NCBI GenBank assembly: GCA_008015505.1
Contig: SSFR01000003.1
Coordinates: 111,295-175,294 of the forward strand
DNA length: 64,000 nt
Reading direction: 5' to 3'
Source: Pedobacter sp.
GTDB taxonomy: Bacteria; Bacteroidota; Bacteroidia; Sphingobacteriales; Sphingobacteriaceae
The notes beneath the pieces were generated by a model. It saw nothing but the letters and a program-made list of their open reading frames with translations, did no database searches and was not told the DNA's origin. Made by a program: the position numbers and the translations under genes. This document shows positions 1 to 8,819 of the stretch, piece by piece. Each line of letters starts with the position of its first letter. The stretch's first letter is position 1.

Positions 1-491
1 GGCTCATAATTTTCAGAATTGTATTCAGTCTGACAATAAATAGTAGAGCCATCGAATACGTCCGTAAAAGGTAAGTAGCAATTGATTTGATCAGGTCTGC
101 CAGTTACCTCAGTATCTCGATGAAAATCACTCACCGTACCTGTGCCTGCCAAGTGAACACGCATTTTGGGATGTTTAGAATAACTAATCTTATTTGCATA
201 ATTGGGTGCAATTAAATCTGCTATCCATTTGTGATATACTTTGTAGAACACCGCCTCATCTGGCAAATCTTGCATGACCTTGCGAAGTATCAGGTTGTCA
301 TTATAGTAAAAAACATCCCTACCAGTTTGTTTTCTCCACGCTAGATGTAGCTTATCCAACCTGGGTACCTTAAACACTTGTCGCTCTAGCACCTTACTAA
401 ACGGATACCGATCGATATCATAGGACAAAACAATAAACTCCTTTCGCATTAGATTGGACTTTTTGCTGAAAACCCGTCTAAGTTTAGGCAT
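1..491 (-). CDS. 2OG-Fe(II)-type oxygenase, partial (runs off window)
   Basis: The reading frame starts at an ATG at 491 and runs through the window edge, so only about 163 N-terminal residues are visible. The visible part contains FHRD (H124, D126), an HxD facial-triad start of the kind seen in non-haem Fe(II)/2-oxoglutarate oxygenases of the phytanoyl-CoA/StrG-like type. It is followed by NCYLPFTDVFDGSTIYCQTE, a typical jelly-roll continuation. The distal His and the 2OG-binding Arg would lie outside the window. It is only 19 bp downstream of the borosin-like methyltransferase gene on the same strand, so co-transcription and action on the same product are plausible (inference). The substrate is unknown. 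An alternative start is Met15. Confidence 0.6.
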   Translation of the reverse strand, partial: MPKLRRVFSKKSNLMRKEFIVLSYDIDRYPFSKVLERQVFKVPRLDKLHLAWRKQTGRDVFYYNDNLILRKVMQDLPDEAVFYKVYHKWIADLIAPNYANKISYSKHPKMRVHLAGTGTVSDFHRDTEVTGRPDQINCYLPFTDVFDGSTIYCQTEYNSENYE

Positions 492-510
492 GTTCTCACC
501 ATATTGTTCA

Positions 511-2721
511 CTAAATCAGATCAGAAATATATTTATTAACCACCGTACACACATAGTTTTGCTTTTCCCATTTATGCCAAAGCAACAAGCCCCCTTTGGG
601 GCCGTTTTCATAGGCCATGGTAGCAAGCGCTGCTTCTGCCCATTGAGGAACAGCGGGACCACTATAAGCAGGCCTACTTTCAAAGACCTGTGCTCCGTAA
701 CATTTATGTATCTCAGCCTCCTGCTTGGCATACGAGCTACCAAAAAGTTCTATTGATTTGATAATCGGATCCACTAAAAGATAGACCTCTCCCCCATAGC
801 ATGCTTTATTTCCTCCCATCCAACTGAGCCTTCCATCCTTAAATTCAAAAGAGTTTACCTTAACACCATTGATGTCTAAACCTCCTTGAGAAATATGGAA
901 CTCATTAATCACTTTAGCAAAACGGCCAGTAGTACGCACAGCAAATGTCCCATAAATGGCTTTGATATCGCTACTTTTAGTCAAATAAGATACCTGTGAT
1001 AAACTATTTTTACGATCAGGATCAACTTCATAGGCAATAAGATTATTGCCTACTGGGGTCGACTGCGTATCAACCCAAACCTTACCAATCATTCTACGCT
1101 TACCTTTAAGGTCTATATCTGGTCGAAGAAATCCATTGCAAGGAACTTGATTACTATTTTTCCATTTAATAACCCCGTTTTGGAAGGTATAATTTCTTAC
1201 CCGATAGCTATTAATGTAAAGTATACTCTTTCTTCTATCGGCCTGATTTCCAATAATACAAATTACTAACTTTTGCTCTGGTTCAATATATACACCCGTC
1301 CAAGGGAACAAGGTGTTTCTATTAATAAAATCAATAGAATGATGCAAATAAGCCCAATCTAGCTCCAATTTATGTTCAGCTAACCAGGTATTAAATGCCT
1401 TACGGGCTTGCACTTTGCTCTGACCCAAAATAGCTTTGAGCACCTGAGTAGCATATGGTTTGTTGGTCAAAATTTGAGTGATGGCCTTCTCCGTTGGCAC
1501 AGACCGCTGGTAAGCCCCTTTAGAGGCAATTTGAATCGCACCTGAATCCCGCGAAGCAAGCAATGCTCTTTCTTTATCCGACAGCCCAATAAACCGTGGA
1601 TCGTTTAGGGCCTGTATAGGGTCTTTTGCATACAAAGCTTGTAAATCGGTATCAAAACGCAGCTCTATTAGAAAATTGCTAGCAGCAGTCTCCCCTTGCC
1701 ACTTATAAGAAGTAGGTATTTTAAATTTGGCAAAATCATCGAAGGCTTCCATTTCACGAGGACCGTACAACCCAATTTCGCGTAAAGGAGACTTAGGTGT
1801 GACAATATGCTGCCCTTCTTTAATAATTCCGAGTGCCTTCACTGTAGCTAGATGTGAAGGAACTACATCCCTAGGAGGAATATAAAAAGTAGAAAGCCCT
1901 GTAATCTTAACCTGATTATCTGGATCATGAAGTTCACTAAGTTTGTATGGCTCTATCAAAGGCTCAATGGTAGGATAACGGGAACCAATGTAATGAACCA
2001 CCTCATAGTCTTGACCGTAAATAGATTGTAACCATTGGATAAAAAAAGAGAAATTATTATTGAGGTAACCTTGTCTTCTATAACCAAGCTCACCAATAAG
2101 CCCCACCTGCCAAAGAATCACATGCAAGCTAGAATCAATATTTCTTTGACGTATCAAGCAGTCTGTTGCCTCATGTGTTTGTAATCCTGGATGACAAGGA
2201 TCTACACCTAAATCAGCACAAAGCGTATCCAAGGCACACACCCCGGCTTTCATCACTGCCTTATGGCCTTCTCTACGAGCAAGCTTGATCGCTCTATGGG
2301 TTGAGAGTACAAATATTCCGGGATGACCATAAAATATTACTACCACTTTGAGCCCCTGACGGACCCAATAAAGCTGTGCCTCTGCCATCTGCATATAGGT
2401 AATATACCTAACCTTATTTTCACCATAAAGCACATATAAATCCATTGCATCTGGTCTGAGGCGTTTAAGCCAAACGATGGTAGCCGGATCAGCCACACAA
2501 AACAATACTTTATCAGCGCTTTCAATCAGTTTTTGATCCCCAAGAGAAACACCAATCGTTTCTATTCCCGAGCCAATGATGGTTAATTCACCTGGCTTAG
2601 AATTGGGTAATACTTTGGGCTCCGGTATTTCACATACTTCATCTTTGAGGGAAGCAATACCTTGTGCTAATTCCTCCCAGGCAAGCTGGTGATCTTCATA
2701 TTTGGGATATGATTTATTCAT
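511..2721 (-). CDS. Borosin-type peptide alpha-N-methyltransferase fused to a long C-terminal region
   Basis: The protein has 736 residues. Residues 44-290 are a tetrapyrrole-methylase (SAM-dependent) fold closely resembling the omphalotin enzyme OphMA: GELTIIGSGIETIG (44-57), YGHPG (131-135), ILWQVG (202-207) and STFYIPP (277-283). The residues known to act in OphMA backbone methylation align as Y96, Y99, R105 and Y109. Residues about 347-401 match the helical clasp / borosin-binding domain, with LSDKERALLASRDSGAIQIA at 380-399. In OphMA the clasp is followed within tens of residues by the core peptide that the enzyme methylates on itself. Here about 335 further residues follow, rich in beta-strand pattern with an internal repeat. 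The core peptide is not identifiable; the extreme C terminus (about 705-736) is one possibility. Known bacterial borosins are mainly split methyltransferase/precursor pairs, so a fused long form is unusual. It sits between a membrane-protein gene and an oxygenase gene on the same strand. Family assignment is strong; the product is inference. Confidence 0.88.
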   Translation of the reverse strand: MNKSYPKYEDHQLAWEELAQGIASLKDEVCEIPEPKVLPNSKPGELTIIGSGIETIGVSLGDQKLIESADKVLFCVADPATIVWLKRLRPDAMDLYVLYGENKVRYITYMQMAEAQLYWVRQGLKVVVIFYGHPGIFVLSTHRAIKLARREGHKAVMKAGVCALDTLCADLGVDPCHPGLQTHEATDCLIRQRNIDSSLHVILWQVGLIGELGYRRQGYLNNNFSFFIQWLQSIYGQDYEVVHYIGSRYPTIEPLIEPYKLSELHDPDNQVKITGLSTFYIPPRDVVPSHLATVKALGIIKEGQHIVTPKSPLREIGLYGPREMEAFDDFAKFKIPTSYKWQGETAASNFLIELRFDTDLQALYAKDPIQALNDPRFIGLSDKERALLASRDSGAIQIASKGAYQRSVPTEKAITQILTNKPYATQVLKAILGQSKVQARKAFNTWLAEHKLELDWAYLHHSIDFINRNTLFPWTGVYIEPEQKLVICIIGNQADRRKSILYINSYRVRNYTFQNGVIKWKNSNQVPCNGFLRPDIDLKGKRRMIGKVWVDTQSTPVGNNLIAYEVDPDRKNSLSQVSYLTKSSDIKAIYGTFAVRTTGRFAKVINEFHISQGGLDINGVKVNSFEFKDGRLSWMGGNKACYGGEVYLLVDPIIKSIELFGSSYAKQEAEIHKCYGAQVFESRPAYSGPAVPQWAEAALATMAYENGPKGGLLLWHKWEKQNYVCTVVNKYISDLI

Positions 2722-2785
2722 GTGTCGACATTTGAAATGATCTTAAGAGCTTATTTAAAAATGCTCAACTAGCACTACCTGAGAC

Positions 2786-4678
2786 CTAACTAATTTTGGT
2801 TAAAAACTGAAGCGCTACTCCAGCTCCTACCTTGATAGGCAATATCTTGCCATTATACTGATAGGTTGCTAACGTGTTATAGGCTTTGTATTCATCAGGA
2901 CTAGCCGCTTTTACCATCGCATCTACAGCAGCACTCTGATCACTTGCACTCCATCTCCAGGCAGCAAGCTCTGCATCTTCAGTATCATTTTTAGAGGAGA
3001 GCATACCTGCAATCACCATTTGCTGCTCAGAAGCACCTGGTACCTGCTGAGCATAATCAGCAAAAGTATTCCAACGGTCCTGAACAGAATTAGCTGGGTT
3101 GATCATATAGTTCATCAACAGGCCTAGCGGGGAAGATTCTGAAGGCTGCATACCTGCATAACTTTTCCCAGCTTTTTGATACCATAGTTCCAGTAATTTT
3201 TGCGCGCCAATCATACAGCCCATCACAGCTGCATTCTTTAATATAGCCTTCATGATTGTCCCTTTGTTATTCCACAAAGTCTGACCAATATTTTTTACCA
3301 AACCGCTCAAAGAAGGGGCATCAATATCAATATCAGTATCAATATCAGTGTCCACATCAACCACACTATCGACTACATTATCCACTACATTATCCACTAC
3401 ATTATCCACCACTGTATCAATATCTACATCAATATCTACATCAATGTCTACCACCACAAGTGCGTCAATATCTACATCAATATCCACGTCAATGTCTACA
3501 TCGGTATCCACATCTGTATCTACATCAGTGTCTACATCGGTGTCCACATCCGTATCAACATCCGTATCAACGTCAGTATCGATATCCACATTCACTAGAT
3601 CACCATTGACTTCTCCGGCATCCGTAAATACCTCATCAAGCCAGCTAGCTACTTTGCTTAAACCAGTTTTCACCGAATTGATGATCGCTGCTCCACCTGT
3701 TTGTAACGCACTATACAAAGCAGGCAAACTACTTCCAATAGCAATAACTGTATGCACAATCATGATCAAATTGATCGCCGTAAAGGCTAAATAAGCCAAA
3801 TCGTACACACTCATCCACCAGGCCAGTTGGGGTACTTGATAAGGCTGAGCAATGACGTTGTTGCCATCTACCTTACCGGTGAAGAACATCTCATATGTCC
3901 CCGAAGTACCCCCATGTAAATCCATATCTTGCAACACGGCCGTCATATTAACCCCAGCAGTATCACTAGCCCCAGCTGAAGTAGCTAAGCCCCTTGCATA
4001 GTTCAGGGTAATACTAGTACCAAAAATGGGATTCCCACCCGAATCAAAACCTGTTACTGGTTTATAACTCACAGTGCCATCAACATTAAACACAATTTCA
4101 GCTGATAATTGCTTAGGCAACACCAGGGGAATGACAGGCTGTGGATTTTCTGGGCTATAACAATAATAAGTACCTGGCCATGCTCGTCCATCATTTTCTG
4201 CCCAATATGATACAGACGAAAACAAACCATAATCAAATGGATATTTATTGCTACTAAACCAGGCGTTGAGCAAATTTTGCTGCTGCGTTAAATCGGTATT
4301 ATTTAAAATAATACTGTTGATTTGCAACGAATTAGGGCTGTATGGACTTCCTTTATAAGATTGATAGAAACTAAATGCAGCTTGTGCGTTGGTAATTGCA
4401 TCAGCACCGATGACGATATTGGTATCCCCAAGGATATTGGTCACCGCATTGCAAACTGGCAATCCTGTGGTTTGTAGAGCAAAGGATAAATTTTCCAATG
4501 GATTATCTGCCGATGGAACATAAACCGACTTAGGATCATTAGCATTCACCGTACCTACTTTGGTGTAAATGGGATACATCGTCTCTGGATTGGAAGCTGA
4601 TGCACCCGAAGGCACCGTAAAGGTGAAGATATCTAGGTTTTGATTCAGTTGATTGTTGATATAAACTGTGTTTGGCAT
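2786..4678 (-). CDS. Uncharacterised membrane-anchored protein with Asp-Val/Thr repeat
   Basis: This 630-residue protein was not recognised. There is no N-terminal signal peptide. Residues 1-285 look like a beta-rich domain. A hydrophobic span at about 289-322 (LAYLAFTAINLIMIVHTVIAI) would be a membrane segment. Residues about 360-455 are a low-complexity acidic repeat (VDTD/VDID, then VVDN units). The C-terminal part (about 456-630) is helical with another hydrophobic stretch near 475-495. The segment with TGKVDGNNVIAQPYQVPQ before the membrane span aligns with TGSVDGVTAVGFDQPQ in the 600-residue neighbour at 4904-6706, and the regions ADAITNAQAAFSFYQ and SIANADVFYQ also correspond, so the two are distant paralogues. 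It ends 64 bp before the borosin-like gene in the same direction. Function unknown; a structural, adhesive or pore-related role is possible but unsupported. Confidence 0.75.
   Translation of the reverse strand: MPNTVYINNQLNQNLDIFTFTVPSGASASNPETMYPIYTKVGTVNANDPKSVYVPSADNPLENLSFALQTTGLPVCNAVTNILGDTNIVIGADAITNAQAAFSFYQSYKGSPYSPNSLQINSIILNNTDLTQQQNLLNAWFSSNKYPFDYGLFSSVSYWAENDGRAWPGTYYCYSPENPQPVIPLVLPKQLSAEIVFNVDGTVSYKPVTGFDSGGNPIFGTSITLNYARGLATSAGASDTAGVNMTAVLQDMDLHGGTSGTYEMFFTGKVDGNNVIAQPYQVPQLAWWMSVYDLAYLAFTAINLIMIVHTVIAIGSSLPALYSALQTGGAAIINSVKTGLSKVASWLDEVFTDAGEVNGDLVNVDIDTDVDTDVDTDVDTDVDTDVDTDVDTDVDIDVDIDVDIDALVVVDIDVDIDVDIDTVVDNVVDNVVDNVVDSVVDVDTDIDTDIDIDAPSLSGLVKNIGQTLWNNKGTIMKAILKNAAVMGCMIGAQKLLELWYQKAGKSYAGMQPSESSPLGLLMNYMINPANSVQDRWNTFADYAQQVPGASEQQMVIAGMLSSKNDTEDAELAAWRWSASDQSAAVDAMVKAASPDEYKAYNTLATYQYNGKILPIKVGAGVALQFLTKIS
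3315..3600 (-). repeat. In-gene 12-bp-type tandem repeat coding for VDTD/VDID/VVDN
   Basis: About 285 bp of imperfect tandem repeats within the 630-residue gene. Hexamer and dodecamer units such as atcaatatctac encode alternating Asp with Val, Ile or Thr, and a second block of 12-bp units encodes VVDN. Such arrays commonly change in length by slippage. The opposite strand is open over the same stretch (Ser-Thr repeats), which is a by-product of the composition. Confidence 0.85.
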
Positions 4679-4734
4679 ATCGATGCTGATTAAAGGTTGA
4701 TGAAGTGAATTACTAGCAGCCTAAGATGCCATAA

Positions 4735-4780
4735 AAGTTCATACCGATAAAATAATTTTAAAAATAATCGGCATGAACTT
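4735..4780 (-). terminator. Stem-loop between the two paralogous membrane-protein genes
   Basis: An inverted repeat with 14-nt arms, AAGTTCATACCGAT and ATCGGCATGAACTT, with one mismatch, around an 18-nt AT-rich loop. It lies downstream of the 4904-6706 gene and upstream of 2786-4678 on the minus strand. It could be a terminator or processing/attenuation structure. No clear T-run follows, so termination is uncertain. Confidence 0.45.
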
Positions 4781-4903
4781 CAAATGGCGTACTTGTGTTC
4801 TGCTACCCCTGATAGAACAGCTTCGGGCTTATTTAAAAAGCTATTCACACTTTAGAGAATCCGAACCGTCTTTGGAGAGGTCCGGTAAGAGGCTTAAATA
4901 GCA

Positions 4904-6706
4904 TTATTTGATCATTTCAAACTCTGGCTCAATAGGGTCTTTAGCTTCAGGATCGTTAGCTTCTCGCTCTTCAGCTTGATTTTTCTCGGAGTTCTCTATG
5001 TTCTCGCTGACTTCCTTACTGGCTTCATTGTTTCTCTCAATTTCTGCTTTGGACTTATCAGAAATTGTTTTATCCATCTGGCTGGTCAAATTACCCACAT
5101 TGCTTTGGATATCCGAAAAATTTGCTTGCTGCTCCTTCACCACCCCATTTAAATCCGCTTTTGATGCATTATTGAGCGCGTCGTTCGATTTTTGAATAGC
5201 TGAAGCATTAGACTCTAAAGATTGTAATTGAGATGGGCTCATCTGCGACTCATATTGGGCCAATTCTTCTAAATTATTCGCTTGAGATTTTAATCCATCC
5301 TGAAGATTACCTGCATTCAAATTGTCAACAACACTTCCCGATTCCCTCGATAAATTATCCATTGCTTCTGAAGGATCTTTAGGGGGTATACCTTTGTTAT
5401 CACTTATTTTTTGAACAACACTATCTATTTTTTCATTGAGTGTTTTTTGGAATTCGTCCATTTTTTGGTTGAACTCATCTTGTGCTGTGGTTGTTTTTTT
5501 ACCTGACAATTTCTGTTTTAACCATTTGCCCATACCATAAAGTGAAGTTGCAAAGAAGTGTAGCATCATAATAGCTCCACCTATTTCCATGATAGAATTA
5601 AAAACTTCAGCAGAATTTTTAGGATGGAATAAGGTGTTCCAAAAATCTGAACCGCTTGGATCATCTTCTAACTGTGGCTGATCAAAGCCCACTGCAGTAA
5701 CTCCATCAACCGAACCAGTGATGACTGGCAGTATTTGCGTATCGGCAGGCACCTGAGTAAACAGACGCTTAAGCTGAAAAATTCCTTTCAAAGCAATTGC
5801 AGGCACATCCACGTTGACATCATTGACAAATACCCCACTAGAATAAGTCAAATTCATCGCCTTTGAAGAATCTACATCTACTGAATTAAGATTACTTGGA
5901 TCTTTTGCTGGAGTGAAAGTACAGATATAGCCCCCATTAGCTACCGTTAGATCCAAAGTGGCAGGCTGCTTTAATCCAAGCTGACCTACAAAACTGGTTG
6001 TTTTCCCATCACTACTATACAAATAATAAATAACGCTTTTATACTGTGCCCATATGAAGGGGAACTCATTGTAATAACTTTCCACAGCAACCAAACTTGC
6101 CAGCGTTACGTTTTGAAACTGTTTAGTACTTTGAAAAAACGCATTTACACTTTGAGTAATGGCATCAGAGGTATTAGCCGTAGAATTAGGGCTACCATCA
6201 GCCTGTGCAGAAGCAGAACTAATTGTTCCAGACATAGCTGCTTGATAATTCTGGGCTAGCTGTGAGGTAGGATATGCTTGAATAGTTTGATAAAAAACAT
6301 CCGCATTAGCAATAGATTGTTGCTCTGCACTAGTTGCTGTTTGCGGGGTAAAGTTTGGCGGCGTTACAAAAATATTTTGCATCAAACCAATATTGGCCAA
6401 AGGATAATACCAACTAGATGAGCTTACCAACAGATTATATACCAGCGAATAAGTCTTCTGACCCGTTTTAGGATCAATATAGTATTGATCCAATACAACA
6501 GTTCCACTTTGGCCGACTTTGATTACAATCCCGCCCTCAAGCGTATTCAAAATCTCAAGACTTTGATCATAAACTGCAATGGAACTCTCCTCATTTCCAT
6601 CCTGTGCTGTGGTAGGAATGATGATGACTGCATCGGTGTTACTTTGATTGGTTACCTGACAATTTTTTGAGGTATCCGTGGCATTGGGAGTGGTGTTTTG
6701 ATCCAT
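4904..6706 (-). CDS. Uncharacterised membrane-anchored protein with coiled-coil C terminus
   Basis: This 600-residue protein was not recognised. The N terminus is polar with no signal peptide. Residues about 20-365 are predicted beta-rich and Ser/Thr/Asn-rich. A single hydrophobic segment at about 375-398 (IMEIGGAIMMLHFFATSLYG) is followed by a basic stop-transfer stretch (KWLKQKLSGKK). Residues about 405-600 are strongly heptad-like and charged (many Glu, Lys, Gln, Asn, Ser), consistent with a long coiled coil. The domain order (beta domain, membrane span, repetitive or helical tail) is the same as in the 630-residue neighbour, and short matching motifs indicate distant paralogy. It is the first gene of the minus-strand run leading to the borosin-like gene. 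Function unknown. Confidence 0.75.
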   Translation of the reverse strand: MDQNTTPNATDTSKNCQVTNQSNTDAVIIIPTTAQDGNEESSIAVYDQSLEILNTLEGGIVIKVGQSGTVVLDQYYIDPKTGQKTYSLVYNLLVSSSSWYYPLANIGLMQNIFVTPPNFTPQTATSAEQQSIANADVFYQTIQAYPTSQLAQNYQAAMSGTISSASAQADGSPNSTANTSDAITQSVNAFFQSTKQFQNVTLASLVAVESYYNEFPFIWAQYKSVIYYLYSSDGKTTSFVGQLGLKQPATLDLTVANGGYICTFTPAKDPSNLNSVDVDSSKAMNLTYSSGVFVNDVNVDVPAIALKGIFQLKRLFTQVPADTQILPVITGSVDGVTAVGFDQPQLEDDPSGSDFWNTLFHPKNSAEVFNSIMEIGGAIMMLHFFATSLYGMGKWLKQKLSGKKTTTAQDEFNQKMDEFQKTLNEKIDSVVQKISDNKGIPPKDPSEAMDNLSRESGSVVDNLNAGNLQDGLKSQANNLEELAQYESQMSPSQLQSLESNASAIQKSNDALNNASKADLNGVVKEQQANFSDIQSNVGNLTSQMDKTISDKSKAEIERNNEASKEVSENIENSEKNQAEEREANDPEAKDPIEPEFEMIK

Positions 6707-7073
6707 ATTTTTAACTTTTACGTGAATAATTACTCATCAATAACCTTGATTTCATTCAGCCTTGGTATATAAACCATCTAGAACAGTCTAGTATAAGAAG
6801 TAAAAAAACGGGGTGTATTAAGCAAATAATACTTACTAGCAATGCATAACTTTAATTGCTAATAGTGAAATAATTACTACACCATATGGATAATTGGTAG
6901 TCTTCTTTCGAATGATTACTTAACACAAGATAAACCAATTATCAATATTTTTTTAACTATAGATAAATTATCAGTCATCAATTTCTCCATAGTTGTTGAA
7001 TCAAAATGTTGATTACTTTTTGGCTTTTCGTTTTACCCCCTATAAAGGCAGCTTTGGATTTAAAAGCGAATAA
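6707..7073. other. Intergenic region without recognised gene
   Basis: AT-rich spacer upstream of the 600-residue minus-strand gene and upstream of the decayed tail-collar gene. A short inverted repeat (AGCAAT...ATTGCT) is present near 6839-6863. I found no TAnnTTTG box reading into the minus-strand gene and no coding region. Confidence 0.5.
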
Positions 7074-7622
7074 AGAGCTATTCACACTGCCAACACACTA
7101 GCCGGGTTTGATACCGATGCCACATTAGTCGCCAGCAGTGATGAAAAAATAGTTTTGCAGAAGACGGTGAAAACTTACGAGGATACCATAAATGGTACTT
7201 TACAGGCGCGAATTGCCAAGTTGAAAAAATCAAAACTGATACCCGGAATAATCATGACTTGGCAGGGTGCTATCAATACAATTCCTGCAGGGTGGAAACT
7301 TTGCCAAAAACTGAAAGTCAAGTTGATTTTAGGTGCTGAAGCAAATTTTACCGTAGGGGTGACTGGTGGGGCGTGCACGCATCAGTTAAACATATCCGAA
7401 ATGTCGGCGCATAAACATCAAGTAGGTAAAGTGCTCGCTCCTGACAACTACAAAAGTTCAGGTAGTTTTCATCCCAGTGACAAGGAGAAATCAGAATTTA
7501 GGCCATTAAACAGTGAGCAAATAGGTGGCAATCAAGCCTTCAATAACATGCCACCATACTGTGCCTTGGCATACTCTGTCTCATTTCGCTCAAAAATATC
7601 CTATAATAATTTCATGAAATAA
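7074..7622 (+). pseudogene. Decayed phage tail-collar / MdpB-like fibre protein
   Basis: The open frame from 7074 has no ATG; its first in-frame start-like codon is a TTG at 7155. The upstream part reads NTLAGFDTDATLVASSDEKI, which matches the region preceding the collar domain in Bacteroidota tail-fibre proteins, so the 5' end has been lost. The collar domain follows: MTWQGAINTIPAGWKLC, then GVTGGACTHQLNISEMSAHKH and GGNQAFNNMPPYCALAYSVSF. Between LC and GAEANFTVG the usual DG...TPDLRGRF motif is missing and replaced by KLKVKLIL, indicating a further internal lesion. This is most likely a non-functional remnant of a prophage, tailocin or microcystin-dependent-type protein gene. A very short functional protein cannot be excluded. 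Confidence 0.7.
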
Positions 7623-7637
7623 AATTTAAATAGGCTC

Positions 7638-8819
7638 TTAAACCAATTTGCTTACTGCAGATGCCTCCGTCAGATTCAGGCCATCCATCGCTGTAATTAG
7701 GTTTAATCCGGGCCGCTTACCCACTTCAAGTGATCCAAATTTTCTATCAATTCCCAAATGCATTGCCCCATTCAGCGTTGCCCAAGCAATACTTGTATCT
7801 AAAGAAATAGATGGAAAATGCTTACTGATTGTTTTGAGCTCCGATAACATACATAACTTGTCATTCGAAGCTAAACTATCAGTACCTAAGCTCATTTTCA
7901 ATCCATTAGCAACAAATATATCAAGCTTGGGAAGCCTATTTTCGATATAAAGATTTGCATTGGGACAAAAACACCAGGTTATATTTCGATCTAAACGATT
8001 CACAAAAGAAATATCTTTCAAACTCGTATACGTATTATGTACCAGGAGCACCTTTTGTTTCTTCGATAATAATGGCACAATCGATTGTATAGAGTCACGG
8101 GCTTGTGGTTTGAAGAATTCAATATCGAATTGCATTCTTTCATAGAAACCTACAAACTCTCCAGACTTGTATCGATAAAACTTATTCTCTTCATCCGACT
8201 CCTGATTATGGATCGTTAAAACATTATCATTATCACGACAAAAGTGCCGCAGATGACGAAACAAATCTTTAGAAACAGAATAAGGTGCATGTGGTACTAT
8301 CGATGTTGGCAGTGAACCAAACTCATCTTTCACAGCTAAACCTGTATCAAACAGCTCATCCACCTTCTCTGGATTAAAACCGAATAATTCAATATAACTA
8401 TGGTAATAAAGCGCACTACTTTCTTTAATTTTTTTCGAGTTAGCAGTATTACAAATATCCCCAACAGCAACAATCCCATTTTCAAACATCATTTGATCGG
8501 CCTTTTCCATGGCTTCTTGCACAAGGTCATCCTCCACCACTCGCTTGCTGCCAATAATGGATTCAATGAACGCAATCAGACCCGCTCCTTTGGAAATCTT
8601 TTGATGCAGATGAGATAATTCCAAATGACAATGCGAATTCACAAAACCAGGAACAATAGTGCCTTGATGATATTCTACTGTTTGCCCTTGAAGCTCAAGG
8701 GCATAAGCATTTTCATAAATCCCTATAATTTCGCCGGCCTCATTAATAGACACAACTCCGTTTCGAATAGGTTCTCCGCTCACAGGTAGTATGTAATCCG
8801 CAGAAAAATTCTTGATCAT
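7638..8819 (-). CDS. Metal-dependent amidohydrolase (TRZ/ATZ, aminofutalosine deaminase-like)
   Basis: A 393-residue cyclic amidohydrolase of the ATZ/TRZ deaminase type. Metal ligands are visible: H63 and H65 in NSHCHLELS, H177 in VPHAPYS, H204 in IHNQESDEE, H261 in VHNTY, and D314 in SLGTDSLASN. The C-terminal GSLEVGKRPGLNLI element is the usual amidohydrolase tail. HCHLELS and the HNQE motif resemble aminodeoxyfutalosine deaminases of the alternative menaquinone route, but no other mqn gene is in the window, so the substrate remains open (guanine, adenosine derivatives or aminofutalosine). It is monocistronic, ends just after the convergent collar remnant, and is cytoplasmic. Confidence 0.8.
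   Translation of the reverse strand: MIKNFSADYILPVSGEPIRNGVVSINEAGEIIGIYENAYALELQGQTVEYHQGTIVPGFVNSHCHLELSHLHQKISKGAGLIAFIESIIGSKRVVEDDLVQEAMEKADQMMFENGIVAVGDICNTANSKKIKESSALYYHSYIELFGFNPEKVDELFDTGLAVKDEFGSLPTSIVPHAPYSVSKDLFRHLRHFCRDNDNVLTIHNQESDEENKFYRYKSGEFVGFYERMQFDIEFFKPQARDSIQSIVPLLSKKQKVLLVHNTYTSLKDISFVNRLDRNITWCFCPNANLYIENRLPKLDIFVANGLKMSLGTDSLASNDKLCMLSELKTISKHFPSISLDTSIAWATLNGAMHLGIDRKFGSLEVGKRPGLNLITAMDGLNLTEASAVSKLV

Noticed and set aside
3348..3794. Plus-strand open frame rich in Ser-Thr repeats
   Set aside because: It is the antisense of the VDTD repeat in the minus-strand gene; the openness follows from the repeat composition.
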